A stretch of DNA of 42,697 nt from Candidatus Segetimicrobium genomatis. GTDB taxonomy: Bacteria > Sysuimicrobiota > Sysuimicrobiia > Sysuimicrobiales > Kaftiobacteriaceae. The number at the start of each line of letters is the position of its first letter. Positions within the stretch are counted from its first letter, which is position 1. The notes beneath the pieces are model-generated. The model was not told the DNA's origin. It searched no databases and saw nothing but the letters and a program-made list of their open reading frames with translations. The stretch covers positions 1-42,697 of the forward strand of contig VBAL01000028.1 of assembly GCA_005888595.1 (NCBI GenBank), in the 5' to 3' direction. The position numbers were made by a program, and so were the translations under genes. Positions 25,753 through 33,658 of the stretch are shown in pieces.

Positions 25753-26528
25753 TGCCCACGCCGTCACCGACCAAGCCCGTCGTGTATGTCTATCCCGATA
25801 TCGACGGGATGAGCCGGGCCGCCGCCCGAGCGTTGATCGACCGCGCGCGGGAGGCTGTGGAATCGGAAGGCCGCTGCGCGCTTGTTCTCTCCGGGGGGAA
25901 CACTCCGCGCGCCCTCTACCGGCTGCTGGCCACCGAGTTTGCCCGGCGGATGCCGTGGGGACAGGTGGACCTGTTTTGGGGCGACGAGCGGTACGTGCCC
26001 GCAGATGACTCGCGCAGCAACTTTCACATGGCCAAGGAGACCCTGCTGGATCACGTCCCGATTCCGCCGGCGAACATCCATCCCATGCCCACGACCCATC
26101 CCGATCCCGAAGACGCTGCGCGCGCCTACGATGCCCTACTGGGGCAGCGATTCCCCGGTTCGTGGCCCCGGTTTGACGTCGTCTTGCTCGGCTTGGCGGC
26201 CGATGGTCACATCGCCTCCCTGTTCCCCGCCTCGCCGGCGCTGCAGGTCACAAACCGCCGCGTCGTGGCCGTCCAGGTGCCGGCCGAACCGCCGCGCCGG
26301 CTGACGATTACACTGCCGGTCATCAATCACGCTGCCGCGGTATTCTTTTTCGTCGCCGGAAAGGGGAAAGCCGGTTCGTTGCACCGGGCGTTGATCGGGC
26401 CGTGCGATCCGGTGACCTGTCCGGCGGTGGGGGTGCGCCCCGAGGCCGGTGACATCGTCTGGTGGGTGGACGAGGGCGCGGGCACTTTCCTCGGTCCGGC
26501 GGTGCGCGCGCCGTCGCCTCCGGACTGA
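25752..26528 (+). CDS. pgl: 6-phosphogluconolactonase
   Basis: The 258-residue DevB-type protein has LSGGNTPRALYRLLA, DLFWGDERYVPADDSRSN and GLAADGHIASLFP, the lactonase signature. It hydrolyses 6-phosphogluconolactone, the step before gnd. Coupled to gnd copy 2 by a one-base overlap; the next start at 26534 follows five bases after its stop. Glucose-6-phosphate dehydrogenase, needed to complete the branch, is not in the window. Confidence 0.93.
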   Translation: MPTPSPTKPVVYVYPDIDGMSRAAARALIDRAREAVESEGRCALVLSGGNTPRALYRLLATEFARRMPWGQVDLFWGDERYVPADDSRSNFHMAKETLLDHVPIPPANIHPMPTTHPDPEDAARAYDALLGQRFPGSWPRFDVVLLGLAADGHIASLFPASPALQVTNRRVVAVQVPAEPPRRLTITLPVINHAAAVFFFVAGKGKAGSLHRALIGPCDPVTCPAVGVRPEAGDIVWWVDEGAGTFLGPAVRAPSPPD

Positions 26529-26533
26529 GCGCC

Positions 26534-27724
26534 ATGGTGCAGGCTCCACCGGCCACCGCACGCGAGATCATCCACCGCGCCTATCACATCGCGGTTCGCG
26601 ATCTCCGCGCCTGTTACAATCCCGATGGTATTGTTGCGGGTCGCCTACACTTCAATGCGTACTGGGCCCGCGATGGGTTCTGCGCGTCGTTCGGCGCGTT
26701 GACACTGGGTGACGCCGACCAGGTGAAGGCGCTCCTGCAAATCTTCACGCAGTTCCAGATGGGTTCGGGCGAGCTGCCGGTGCGCATTGAGTTTCTCGGC
26801 CACACGTTCGGGCGTTACCATACCCAGCGCATGCATCCCAAAGCGCTCTTTCGCGCCGGGACGCTGTTCGCCGGCCCTCTGGATCCTGCGGCGCTGTTCA
26901 TCATCGCCGCACGGGAGTACCTCCTGCGTACGCATGACATGGAGTTCTGCGCGCGTTTCGAGCCCGCGATGGATCGCGCCATCGCCTGGCTGATGAGTCA
27001 GGATCGGGACGGCGACGCGCTCATCGAGAACCGGCACTTCCTGGCCGACTGGATGGACTCGATCCTCAAGAAAGACAAAGACTTCTACCTGAACCTGCTC
27101 TTCTTTGAGGGGCTGCGCGCCGGCCGGGCCGTGAAAGAGTGGCTTGGGCATGCCGACGATGCCCGCCGGTATGAAGAGCTCGCGGCCAGGACGGGGCGCG
27201 CCCTGCAACGCGTCTTTTGGAACGGCCAGTATTTCACCGATTGGGTGCGAGGCTCGCGGCACGGCGGGTTTGCCTCCGACGGCAATGTCCTGGCCATCCT
27301 CTTTGGGATGGCGAGTGCGGGCCAGGCGGAGTCGATCCTGCGGTTCATCACTGCGCAGGGGCTTGATCGCGAGACGCCGCTGCGAACTTGCGACCCAGTG
27401 TACCCCATCTGGCAGGTGTTTCCGTTCTACTTCCTGGCCGGAATCGCCGACTATCATCGGACCTTGATTTGGCCCTGGCTGGGTACGCTCAACGCGATCA
27501 ACAAATTTCGCCTGGGACACCAGGACGAGGCCCTGGCGGATCTGGCGCGCATCGGGGAGTGGTATGTGGCGCGCAACGCGGTGGCCGAGGTGTACGAGCA
27601 GGATGGGCGGCCGCTCAGCCGCCGCTTCTACCAAGCGGAAGTCCCGTTTGCCTGGAATGCGGGTGTATACGTCTACGCCGTACACGCGCTGGGGTTGGAG
27701 CCCCCCGCGCCGCAGAGCCTGTGA
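26534..27724 (+). CDS. six-hairpin glycosidase, debranching-enzyme/GH100-like
   Basis: The 396-residue protein has HFNAYWARDGFCASFGALTLGD (a W-x-RD motif like that in glycogen-debranching C-terminal domains), ENRHFLADWMDSILKKDKDFYLN, GGFASDGNVLAILFG and FPFYFLAGIADYHRTLIWPWLG. The repeated helical pattern fits an (alpha/alpha)6 glycosidase such as amylo-alpha-1,6-glucosidase, neutral invertase or glucosylglycerate hydrolase; I cannot decide among them. It ends the sugar operon and would plausibly act on branched glucan remnants or a compatible solute. Confidence 0.72.
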   Translation: MVQAPPATAREIIHRAYHIAVRDLRACYNPDGIVAGRLHFNAYWARDGFCASFGALTLGDADQVKALLQIFTQFQMGSGELPVRIEFLGHTFGRYHTQRMHPKALFRAGTLFAGPLDPAALFIIAAREYLLRTHDMEFCARFEPAMDRAIAWLMSQDRDGDALIENRHFLADWMDSILKKDKDFYLNLLFFEGLRAGRAVKEWLGHADDARRYEELAARTGRALQRVFWNGQYFTDWVRGSRHGGFASDGNVLAILFGMASAGQAESILRFITAQGLDRETPLRTCDPVYPIWQVFPFYFLAGIADYHRTLIWPWLGTLNAINKFRLGHQDEALADLARIGEWYVARNAVAEVYEQDGRPLSRRFYQAEVPFAWNAGVYVYAVHALGLEPPAPQSL

Positions 27725-27785
27725 AATAGTTCGAGGGATCTTGCCGTATCAGGAGAGAGAGGATCTGCCCCGGGAGGAGTCTGGA

Positions 27786-28019
27786 ATGCCCAAATCGGTC
27801 ACCGTCTACTCGCAACCGGGCTGACTGTTCTGCGGCAAGGTGAAGGAGTTCCTTCACCAAAAGGGCGTGGCGTTCGTCGAGAAGGATGTCAGCAAGGACG
27901 AAGCAGCCCTCGATGAGCTGCTGGAGAAGGGATTTGCCGCCACACCGGTGACGGTGATCGACGGCGAAGCCGTGGTCGGATTCAACCGGCAGCGGCTGGA
28001 ACAGCTACTGGGGTTGTGA
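27786..28019 (+). CDS. selenocysteine-containing glutaredoxin
   Basis: Reading through the UGA at 27822-27824 gives a 77-residue protein: MPKSVTVYSQPG-U-LFCGKVKEFLHQKG, continuing ATPVTVIDGEAVVGFN to a TGA at 28017. This is a complete glutaredoxin/NrdH-like fold with the cis-Pro motif TPVTV, and the UGA lies at the first Cys of CXXC (U13-L-F-C16). Both sides of the UGA are in the same frame and clearly one protein, so truncation is unlikely. AGAGAGGATC and CGGGAGGAG lie upstream, the latter about 9 nt before the ATG. A hairpin follows the UGA (separate entry). Confidence 0.88.
27839..27858 (+). promoter_or_regulatory. candidate bacterial SECIS hairpin (glutaredoxin)
   Basis: GGTGAAGG (27839-27846) pairs perfectly with CCTTCACC (27851-27858) around the loop AGTT. 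The loop begins 23 nt after the last base of UGA (22 nt between), and has G in its first two positions, as SelB-binding bacterial SECIS loops do. Confidence 0.75.
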
Positions 28020-28032
28020 AGGGAGCCCCACG

Positions 28033-28443
28033 GTGGAGTTGACCTGGGAGGCCGTGCGCAAGATTTTGGAGAGTACCAAGACGATCGCCGTCGTAGGACT
28101 GTCGGACAAGCCAGATCGCGACAGTCACGAGATCGCCGGCTATCTTCAGGAGGCGGGTTACCGGATCATTCCGGTCAACCCCACCATTCAGGAGACCCGT
28201 GGTGAAAAAGCCTACAAGAGCCTGCGGGACGTTGCTGAGCGTGTCGACGTCGTCCAGATCTTCCGCCGTCCCGAGGAGGTGCCGGGTATTGTGGATGACG
28301 CGATTGCCATCGGCGCGAAAGTTGTGTGGATGCAGCCCGGCACCGAGAACGAAGACGCCGCCGAGCGCGCTGAGGCCGCCGGGCTAAAAGCCGTCATGGG
28401 CGCCTGCATGCGCTCGGTGCACCGGACTCTATTCGCGCGGTGA
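28033..28443 (+). CDS. CoA-binding domain protein (YccU-like)
   Basis: The 136-residue Rossmann protein has TIAVVGLSDKPDRDSHEIAGYL, RIIPVNPTIQETRGEKAY, VVQIFRRPEEVP and VVWMQPGTENEDAAERAEAAG, the pattern of the CoA_binding_2 family (YccU), whose members bind CoA but lack a settled role. GTG 28033 has GGGAGC upstream, 13 nt after the glutaredoxin stop, so it is probably co-transcribed with it. It meets a paralogue head-on at its 3' end (15-nt overlap). Confidence 0.88.
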   Translation: MELTWEAVRKILESTKTIAVVGLSDKPDRDSHEIAGYLQEAGYRIIPVNPTIQETRGEKAYKSLRDVAERVDVVQIFRRPEEVPGIVDDAIAIGAKVVWMQPGTENEDAAERAEAAGLKAVMGACMRSVHRTLFAR

Positions 28444-28911
28444 CGCGGCCGGCTGACCGAATTTCGAGAAGAGGTGCTGCGTGCGGATGCAGCGGTCCTG
28501 GATCACAATCCGCCCGGCGCCGCGGGCGCGCGCAGCCGCCGCCTCATGAACGATACCTTTCTGCGTCCAGACCGCCAGGAGATTGGGCAGGTGCGCCAGT
28601 GCCTCGTCCACGATCTGGGGAAGTTCCGCGCTCGGGCGGAAGATCAGCACCAGCTGTACCCGCGCCGCGATGTCGGCGGGCAGGGCAGCCAGCGAGGGAA
28701 ACGCCGACTGCTCCAGGATGGTCGTTGCCGCCGGGTTGATGGGGATCAGGTCGTAGCCGTGCCGTTGCAGATGATACGCCACGATGTGGCTGTCCTTGTA
28801 GACGTTGCTGGACAGCCCCACGACGGCGATAGTCTTGCAGTGTTCCAGCACCCAATGGATCTGCGCCCGCTCATCCACGCCGGCTACCGGCGAGGCCGGT
28901 GCTGCGCTCAC
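28429..28911 (-). CDS. second CoA-binding domain protein (YccU-like)
   Basis: The 160-residue paralogue of the 28033 protein: TIAVVGLSSNVYKDSHIVAYHL, DLIPINPAATTILEQSAFPSL, VQLVLIFRPSAELPQIVDEAL and VWTQKGIVHEAAAARARGAG. It is transcribed towards its relative and overlaps it by 15 nt at the 3' end. Its ATG overlaps the stop of the diiron gene (ATGA), so it belongs to the leftward OsmC/diiron operon. Role unknown. Confidence 0.86.
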   Translation of the reverse strand: MSAAPASPVAGVDERAQIHWVLEHCKTIAVVGLSSNVYKDSHIVAYHLQRHGYDLIPINPAATTILEQSAFPSLAALPADIAARVQLVLIFRPSAELPQIVDEALAHLPNLLAVWTQKGIVHEAAAARARGAGRIVIQDRCIRTQHLFSKFGQPAASPRE

Positions 28912-29972
28912 ATCAGCCCTCCACTGCTCCGGATGTGCAACTGCGAGATGTGCTCGGCCAGCGGCTCGGGAAAGCCAGACTGCAGCAGCCGTTGTTTGCG
29001 GTTGGCGTTCAGCTCATCGATGAACTGCCGCACACGCTGCACCCCCCGCCCCAGCGCGACCGGGCTGCGGCCTCTGCCGGCCACGATGGCGAGTGCTTCC
29101 TGCACGTATGGCGGGAGGCCGGAGACCTCGTAGGTGAACGATAGCCGCGCCTCAAGCGCTTCGACGAACTGCTGCCCGACCGCGGCCACGTCACGCTGAG
29201 CCGAGAGGTGCGTGCGGAGGCGGCCGACGCCGTAGGCCACGTGGCGGGCTTCATCTTCCAGGGAGCGCACCATGATTTGCCGCGTGGCCTCGTCCGGTGC
29301 GATCTCGATGAGCAGATGAAAGAGGTCGGTGAACGTCCCCTCGCCCAGCACGTGCAACAGGAAGCTGGCGCGCGCAAAGTCGTCCTGCATCAGCAATCCC
29401 TTGATCGAACTCTCGGTGCCCGCCGCCACCTCTTGTAATCCGACCCCGTTCAGGTACAGCCGTTTGAGGAACGCCTCGATATGGCGGGCTTCATCGACGA
29501 TCTGGGTGGAGAGGAAGAGGCCGACCTCGGTGTAGGCGGGATGAATCTGGGCGACGAACTTTGCGGGGAGGTACCAGGCGGCGTACTCCTGCTGCAGCAT
29601 CCAGGTCAGGATCACGGCCACCGCGTCTTCCACGTCGGGCGCGACGTTCCGCCCCGCCGCCCAGGGGATATCGGTGCTGGCGTTCCACTGTCGCCGCTTG
29701 GCGCGTTCGATGAGCTCCTGCAGGTTGTCCGCCCAGACGAGTTCGCGTTGGGTGATGGTATAGGGCATCCCGGGGCCGGGTTGCGCCCGGGGCGCGCCGC
29801 GAAACACGACGCCTGCCGGTTCGACGCGGTCAGGCACGGGTGCCAGCGACAGTCCTGTCAACAGCAGGCTGCCGTCAGGTTCCAGCCTGGCGCCGACTCG
29901 CTCGGCCGTGGCCGTCTTCGCCGTCTCATCCGCGGCGGCGGTGCCGGTGATCTTGGGCTCCTGGGGATCCAT
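28908..29972 (-). CDS. ferritin-like diiron protein
   Basis: The 354-residue protein carries a four-helix carboxylate-bridged diiron set: QQEYAAWYLPAKFV, QIVDEARHIEAF (ExxH), VLGEGTFTDLFH, and LEDEARHVAYG (second ExxH). That is the arrangement of R2-like/ferritin-like oxygenases and N-oxygenases. The N-terminal 80 residues are disordered-looking. A GGAGG (minus strand) lies ahead of the ATG at 29972. It sits between OsmC and a CoA-binding protein, suggesting oxidative stress or an oxygenase reaction, not more. Confidence 0.75.
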   Translation of the reverse strand: MDPQEPKITGTAAADETAKTATAERVGARLEPDGSLLLTGLSLAPVPDRVEPAGVVFRGAPRAQPGPGMPYTITQRELVWADNLQELIERAKRRQWNASTDIPWAAGRNVAPDVEDAVAVILTWMLQQEYAAWYLPAKFVAQIHPAYTEVGLFLSTQIVDEARHIEAFLKRLYLNGVGLQEVAAGTESSIKGLLMQDDFARASFLLHVLGEGTFTDLFHLLIEIAPDEATRQIMVRSLEDEARHVAYGVGRLRTHLSAQRDVAAVGQQFVEALEARLSFTYEVSGLPPYVQEALAIVAGRGRSPVALGRGVQRVRQFIDELNANRKQRLLQSGFPEPLAEHISQLHIRSSGGLM

Positions 29973-29986
29973 GGAGGGTGTCCTCC

Positions 29987-30532
29987 TCACGTGATGCTGC
30001 GCACGGTGTACTGCACGTCTACCGGATGCCGGACCGTGTTGACCACCGGCGAGAGCTGGACCGCGCGATACGCGATCTCGTCCAGCAGCCTGGGCGGGGC
30101 GTCGCACCGGGCGTAGATCGTCACGCGAATCTGGGTGTACCCGGGGTTGCCTTCCAGGATGCCGAAAAACGACGGCAGGTTGATCGTGCCCTCCACCTCG
30201 ATCTCAAGTTCGTGGACGGGGACCTCGCGCAGCGCGGCATTCGCCGCGAAGCCGGTCGCGATGCAGCCGCCAATGGCCCCCAGCACGGCTTCGCTCGCCG
30301 CCATGGCGCGGTTCTTGCCGCCCAGCCATGCCGGCTCGTCGTAGGTATGTGAGGGGACATCTCGCGTGTAGGCCTGGCTGTGAAACCCGTCCACCCAACG
30401 CACGCGGACCCGGCGTGCATATCCGGAGAGCTCCTGGGCCAGTTCGGGATTGGTGTCTATCTGGGCCGCCAGGTTGACGACCGTCGTCAGGTCAACGCCG
30501 TTGAGCGAGAGTGAAACTCGCGCCTCAGACAT
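29987..30532 (-). CDS. OsmC-like peroxiredoxin-fold protein
   Basis: The 181-residue protein has AMAASEAVLGAIGGCIATGF, the first-Cys region of OsmC/YhfA, and ends VQLSPVVNTVRHPVDVQYTV. In most thiol-active members the second motif reads CPV; here it is SPV, so only one of the two catalytic cysteines is present in the usual place (another Cys occurs in ARCDAPP). GGGAGG lies six nt before ATG 30532; the longer upstream frame runs into repeat sequence and is not used. First gene of the leftward operon. Confidence 0.85.
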   Translation of the reverse strand: MSEARVSLSLNGVDLTTVVNLAAQIDTNPELAQELSGYARRVRVRWVDGFHSQAYTRDVPSHTYDEPAWLGGKNRAMAASEAVLGAIGGCIATGFAANAALREVPVHELEIEVEGTINLPSFFGILEGNPGYTQIRVTIYARCDAPPRLLDEIAYRAVQLSPVVNTVRHPVDVQYTVRSIT

Positions 30533-30607
30533 GTTTTCCTCCCTGTATGGAACCCGGCTGTCAGCGTTGGGCTTCTTTGTATCATCCTGCCGCGGGTTCG
30601 TCAATAA

Positions 30608-30704
30608 GGAGGTGGGATGAGGACCTTGGACCGGGGACCAGAAGAGCGGCTAAGGAGTGACTCAGTTACTGGCCCCCTTGTCCAAGCTCCTCATCCCACC
30701 TCCT
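30608..30704. repeat. five-word inverted array, 7-nt words (R7)
   Basis: Left arm 30608-30642 is GGAGGTG, GGATGAG, GACCTTG, GACCGGG, GACCAGA; right arm 30670-30704 is TGGCCCC, CTTGTCC, AAGCTCC, TCATCCC, ACCTCCT. The arms pair almost perfectly along 35-40 bp. It stands in the divergent region between OsmC and YbaK, where neither gene needs a terminator. Confidence 0.85.
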
Positions 30705-30729
30705 TAGTTGATCTGTTGGTGATCCCGGT

Positions 30730-30817
30730 GAGACCGGACGACTCTCGGAGACGGGACCCGTAACTCAATCACTCAATAGCCGCACTTCGGGTCCCGGTCC
30801 GAGGGTCGTCCGGTCTC
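30730..30817. repeat. long imperfect inverted repeat (R8)
   Basis: GAGACCGGACGAC...GGGACCCG (30730-30760) is complementary to CGGGTCCCGG...GTCGTCCGGTCTC (30788-30817) with three or four mismatches. No clear word period. It stands 25 bp from R7, so the 410-bp gene-free stretch 30533-30942 holds two successive large inverted repeats and, after them, GAGATGCATCTC (a perfect 12-bp palindrome near 30850). Confidence 0.75.
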
Positions 30818-30942
30818 GCTCGCCGGCGATTATACTGGATGAGCCTTTTGAGATGCATCTCTTTTGCGCGAGGATACCTATATCGGCGGGATCCGGGAGG
30901 AGGATCGACGACGACTTTGGAATGCATCGCCGTGCGCAACGC

Positions 30943-31416
30943 ATGATGTCCGCCGCTGAACGCGTCGCGGCCGTCCTCCGCCAGGCCGGCATCGACGCGC
31001 AGATTCTCGAATTTCCTCAGAGTACACGCACGGCTCGAGATGCCGCGGCAGCCGTGGGCACGACCGTCGCGCAAATCGTGAAGTCCCTGGTCTTTCTGGC
31101 CGACGGCCGTCCGGTGCTCGTGCTGGGGTCGGGCGCCAACCGCGTGGATGGGGCCAAACTGGCTGCCGCCGCAGGCGTGGGGCGCGTGGATAAGGCCGAT
31201 GCCGAAGTGGTCCGTGATGTCACGGGGTTTGCGATTGGCGGCGTGCCGCCGGTCGGGCACCGCAGCACGCTGCCGGTCTACCTCGACCGCGATCTGATGG
31301 CGTTTGACGTCGTCTATGCTTCGGCCGGGACGCCGAATACCGTCTTTCCAATCGCGCCGCGGGAGTTGGCGCGGCTGACGGCGGCCACGGTCGTCGATCT
31401 ACGCGAGGATGCGTGA
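30943..31416 (+). CDS. ybaK: YbaK/EbsC-type aminoacyl-tRNA editing protein
   Basis: The protein (157 residues from M at 30943) has the YbaK core: QIVKSLVFLADGRPVLVL (catalytic Lys), GANRVDGAKLAAAAGVGRV and GFAIGGVPPVGH. Free-standing members hydrolyse mischarged Cys-, Ala- or Pro-tRNA; specificity is not readable here. An ATG at 30922 is an alternative start; a strong GGGAGGAGG at 30895-30903 is about 18 nt before it, so the start is uncertain by about seven residues. Confidence 0.85.
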   Translation: MMSAAERVAAVLRQAGIDAQILEFPQSTRTARDAAAAVGTTVAQIVKSLVFLADGRPVLVLGSGANRVDGAKLAAAAGVGRVDKADAEVVRDVTGFAIGGVPPVGHRSTLPVYLDRDLMAFDVVYASAGTPNTVFPIAPRELARLTAATVVDLREDA

Positions 31417-31528
31417 CGGGGCATCGCCGCGACTCAGGACTTTACGCCGCCATCACTTCCATCCAACCGCGCCGGATCGGACCGATCCTCCGCCCGGCCT
31501 GCGCGTTCATGATATGCTGGTGGCCGGA

Positions 31529-32647
31529 ATGAACAGGTTCGTGCTTTGCGCAGTCATCGCCGCACTAGTAGGCATGACGGCACTGACGCCTGTCGCCCCT
31601 ACGGAGGCCCAGACCGTCGCGTTGCTCGGCGCCGGCGCGACATTTGCCTTCCCCCTCTACGCGAAGTGGTCGCAGGCCTATGCGCTCGAACGCGGCGTGC
31701 GCGTGACCTACCAGCCGGTCGGTTCCGGAGAAGGCATCCGCCGGTTTGTCACAGGGGCGGCGGATTTTGCCGGGACAGACGCCTTGCCCACCGATGCCCA
31801 GATGGGCCAGGCCAGCGGCCAGGTGCTCTATCTGCCGATGGTCGCAGGGTCCGTCGTTCCACTCTACAACATCAAAGATGTCGAGCCCAAGCCGGCGCCA
31901 CCCACCACCCCCGGTGTACCCCCGCCGCCTCCGCCTAAAGCGATCGGCCCTGGGCTTGCGTTCACGGGGCCGCTCCTGGCCGATATCTTCCTGGGGAAGA
32001 TCAAGACGTGGGATGACCCCAAGATCACGGACCTAAACCCGCAGGAGAAGATGCCGTCGACTCCGATTACCGTGATTCACCGCTCTGACGGCTCCGGGAC
32101 GACGGCGATCTGGACGAATTACCTGAGCAAAGTCAGCCGGGAGTGGAAGGACAGCGTGGGCGAAGGGAGCTCTGTGAAGTGGCCCACCGGCCTGGAAGCC
32201 AGAGGGAACCAGGGCGTCGCCGACCTGGTGAAACGCACGGCGAATTCCATCGGGTACGTCGAACTCGCCTACGCAGTGACGAACCGGATGACATTCGGCA
32301 GCGTCCGCAACAAGGCCGGACAACTGCTTGCGCCCTCCCTCACGACCACGATCAAGGCCCTGGACGCGGCGCTGCCCGGCATCCCGGACGACTATCTGAC
32401 GTTGATGACCAACCCGGATACCCCCGACGCTTATCCCATCGTGGGCCTCACATACCTCATGATCTATAACGAGCAGAGTGATTCGGTGAAAGGTCCGGCG
32501 CTCGCCCAGTTCCTCTGGTGGGCGATCCATGATGGCCAGAAGCATGCCCCGCCGTTGCTCTATGCTCCGCTGCCGAGAAACCTCGTGGTGAGGCTGGGAC
32601 GAACGGTGAAGGGCGTCACCGTCAACGGCCAGCCCGCGCTCCCGTAG
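31529..32647 (+). CDS. pstS: phosphate ABC transporter substrate-binding protein
   Basis: A 372-residue PstS: signal peptide MNRFVLCAVIAALVGMTALTPVAPTEAQ, then LLGAGATFAFPLYAKWSQAY, YQPVGSGEGIRRFVTGAADFAGTDA and HRSDGSGTTAIWTNYLS, the phosphate-binding loops. An unusual insert PKPAPPTTPGVPPPPPPK interrupts the segment between MVAGSVVPLYNI and LAFTGPLLADIFLGKIK. No lipobox, so it may be periplasmic or released rather than lipid anchored. PstC, PstA and PstB are not adjacent. ATG 31514 would add five residues. Confidence 0.93.
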   Translation: MNRFVLCAVIAALVGMTALTPVAPTEAQTVALLGAGATFAFPLYAKWSQAYALERGVRVTYQPVGSGEGIRRFVTGAADFAGTDALPTDAQMGQASGQVLYLPMVAGSVVPLYNIKDVEPKPAPPTTPGVPPPPPPKAIGPGLAFTGPLLADIFLGKIKTWDDPKITDLNPQEKMPSTPITVIHRSDGSGTTAIWTNYLSKVSREWKDSVGEGSSVKWPTGLEARGNQGVADLVKRTANSIGYVELAYAVTNRMTFGSVRNKAGQLLAPSLTTTIKALDAALPGIPDDYLTLMTNPDTPDAYPIVGLTYLMIYNEQSDSVKGPALAQFLWWAIHDGQKHAPPLLYAPLPRNLVVRLGRTVKGVTVNGQPALP

Positions 32648-32734
32648 CGCACACGATGACGACTGATCCGCGCCATATGGCGACCGGTGAACTGCGTGAA
32701 TTGAACGTCTGACGGCTCCCCGGCAGACGCGTGG

Positions 32735-32763
32735 CGCTGTAGGCCGGTCCTGCGTCTACAGCG
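32735..32763. terminator. hairpin between convergent pstS and aldo/keto reductase
   Basis: CGCTGTAG (32735-32742) pairs with CTACAGCG (32756-32763) over a 13-nt loop. It overlaps the stop codon of the leftward reductase gene. No T-tract follows, so terminator action is inferred from position only. Confidence 0.4.
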
Positions 32764-33586
32764 TGGGTAGATGCCGGCGGCGCGGCCGCGCGGCGGGGAA
32801 GGCCTCATCGATGCGTCGGATGTCGTCTTCAGTCAGCCGGAGGTCCCCGGTACCTGCATTCTCCTCGACGTGATCCACACGCCCCGCTTTTGGAATCGTG
32901 AACACGCTGGGGTGGCGGACGAGAAACCGCAACGCCACCTGCCGGGGCGTGGCCCCGCGGGCGCGCGCGATTTCCTCCAGCACGGGGTGGCTGCGAAAGC
33001 GGCCCTGTCCAAACGGGCTATATCCGACGATCGCGATGTTGTGGCGTTCGCAGATCGGAAGAATGTGGTGCTCGATGGTTCGTTCCTCCAAATGGTAGAG
33101 GACCTGGTTGCAGGCGACGCGGTTCGGCCCCCCGATGCGCACGGCTTCTGCGACGCGGTCCTCGTCAAAATTGGAGACACCCCAGGTCTTTATTTTGCCA
33201 TCCCGGACCAGTTGTTCAAACGCCGCGATCGTGTCGGCGAGACGATGCCGGCTGGGCCAGTGGAGCAGGTAGCAATCAAGGTACTCTGTGCGCAGGCGGC
33301 GCAGGCTGCGCTCACAGGCGGTCATGGTTCCTTGTCGTGAGGCGTTGTCCGGCATGACTTTTGAGACGAGGAACACCTCCTGCCGCCGTCCGGCGATGGC
33401 CTCCCCAACGATGTCTTCGACCTTCCCGTTCCCGTACATCTCGGCCGTGTCGATGTGCGTCATTCCCAGGTCGAGCCCGTGGCGAATTGCCGCGATGGAC
33501 GAGGCGCGATTCTGTTCCATCTCCCAGGTGCCCTGGCCGATGACGGGGACTGAAACTCCTGTCCACCCGAACAGACGCTGCTCCAT
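32756..33586 (-). CDS. aldo/keto reductase
   Basis: The 276-residue TIM-barrel protein has the AKR tetrad: HIDTAEMYG (Asp, Tyr), VSKVMPDNAS (Lys), LLHWPSRHRL (His), followed by GVSNFDEDRVAEAV and a nucleotide-binding IPKAGRVDHVEENAG. It would reduce an aldehyde or ketone with NADPH. ATG 33586 is chosen; an in-frame upstream extension is encoded entirely by the 7-nt word array R9. It is likely the third gene of a leftward unit behind the MOT1 transporter and ArsC. Confidence 0.9.
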   Translation of the reverse strand: MEQRLFGWTGVSVPVIGQGTWEMEQNRASSIAAIRHGLDLGMTHIDTAEMYGNGKVEDIVGEAIAGRRQEVFLVSKVMPDNASRQGTMTACERSLRRLRTEYLDCYLLHWPSRHRLADTIAAFEQLVRDGKIKTWGVSNFDEDRVAEAVRIGGPNRVACNQVLYHLEERTIEHHILPICERHNIAIVGYSPFGQGRFRSHPVLEEIARARGATPRQVALRFLVRHPSVFTIPKAGRVDHVEENAGTGDLRLTEDDIRRIDEAFPAARPRRRHLPTL

Positions 33587-33658
33587 AATCAAATTGCGGA
33601 TTGCGGATTGAATGGAATCAGTCCAATTTTCAATTGACAATTGGCAATTGTCAATTTG
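33586..33658. repeat. five-word inverted array, 7-nt words (R9)
   Basis: Right arm 33624-33658 is five perfect-phase words starting CAAT (CAATTTT, CAATTGA, CAATTGG, CAATTGT, CAATTTG); the phase continues with CGGTCCG and CAATCTC inside arsC. Left arm 33586-33620 has TAATCAA, ATTGCGG, ATTGCGG, ATTGAAT, GGAATCA. Spacer three nt. The arsC stop codon (33651-33653) falls inside the right arm. Confidence 0.8.

Noticed and set aside
27822-27824. Treating the glutaredoxin UGA as a nonsense mutation
   Set aside because: It is at the catalytic Cys, followed by a SECIS-like hairpin, and two other genes in the window show the same pattern.
32648-32755. Search for a tRNA or selC-like gene in the longer spacers
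   Set aside because: No cloverleaf, CCA or long variable arm found by eye in any spacer; spacers are explained by inverted repeats.
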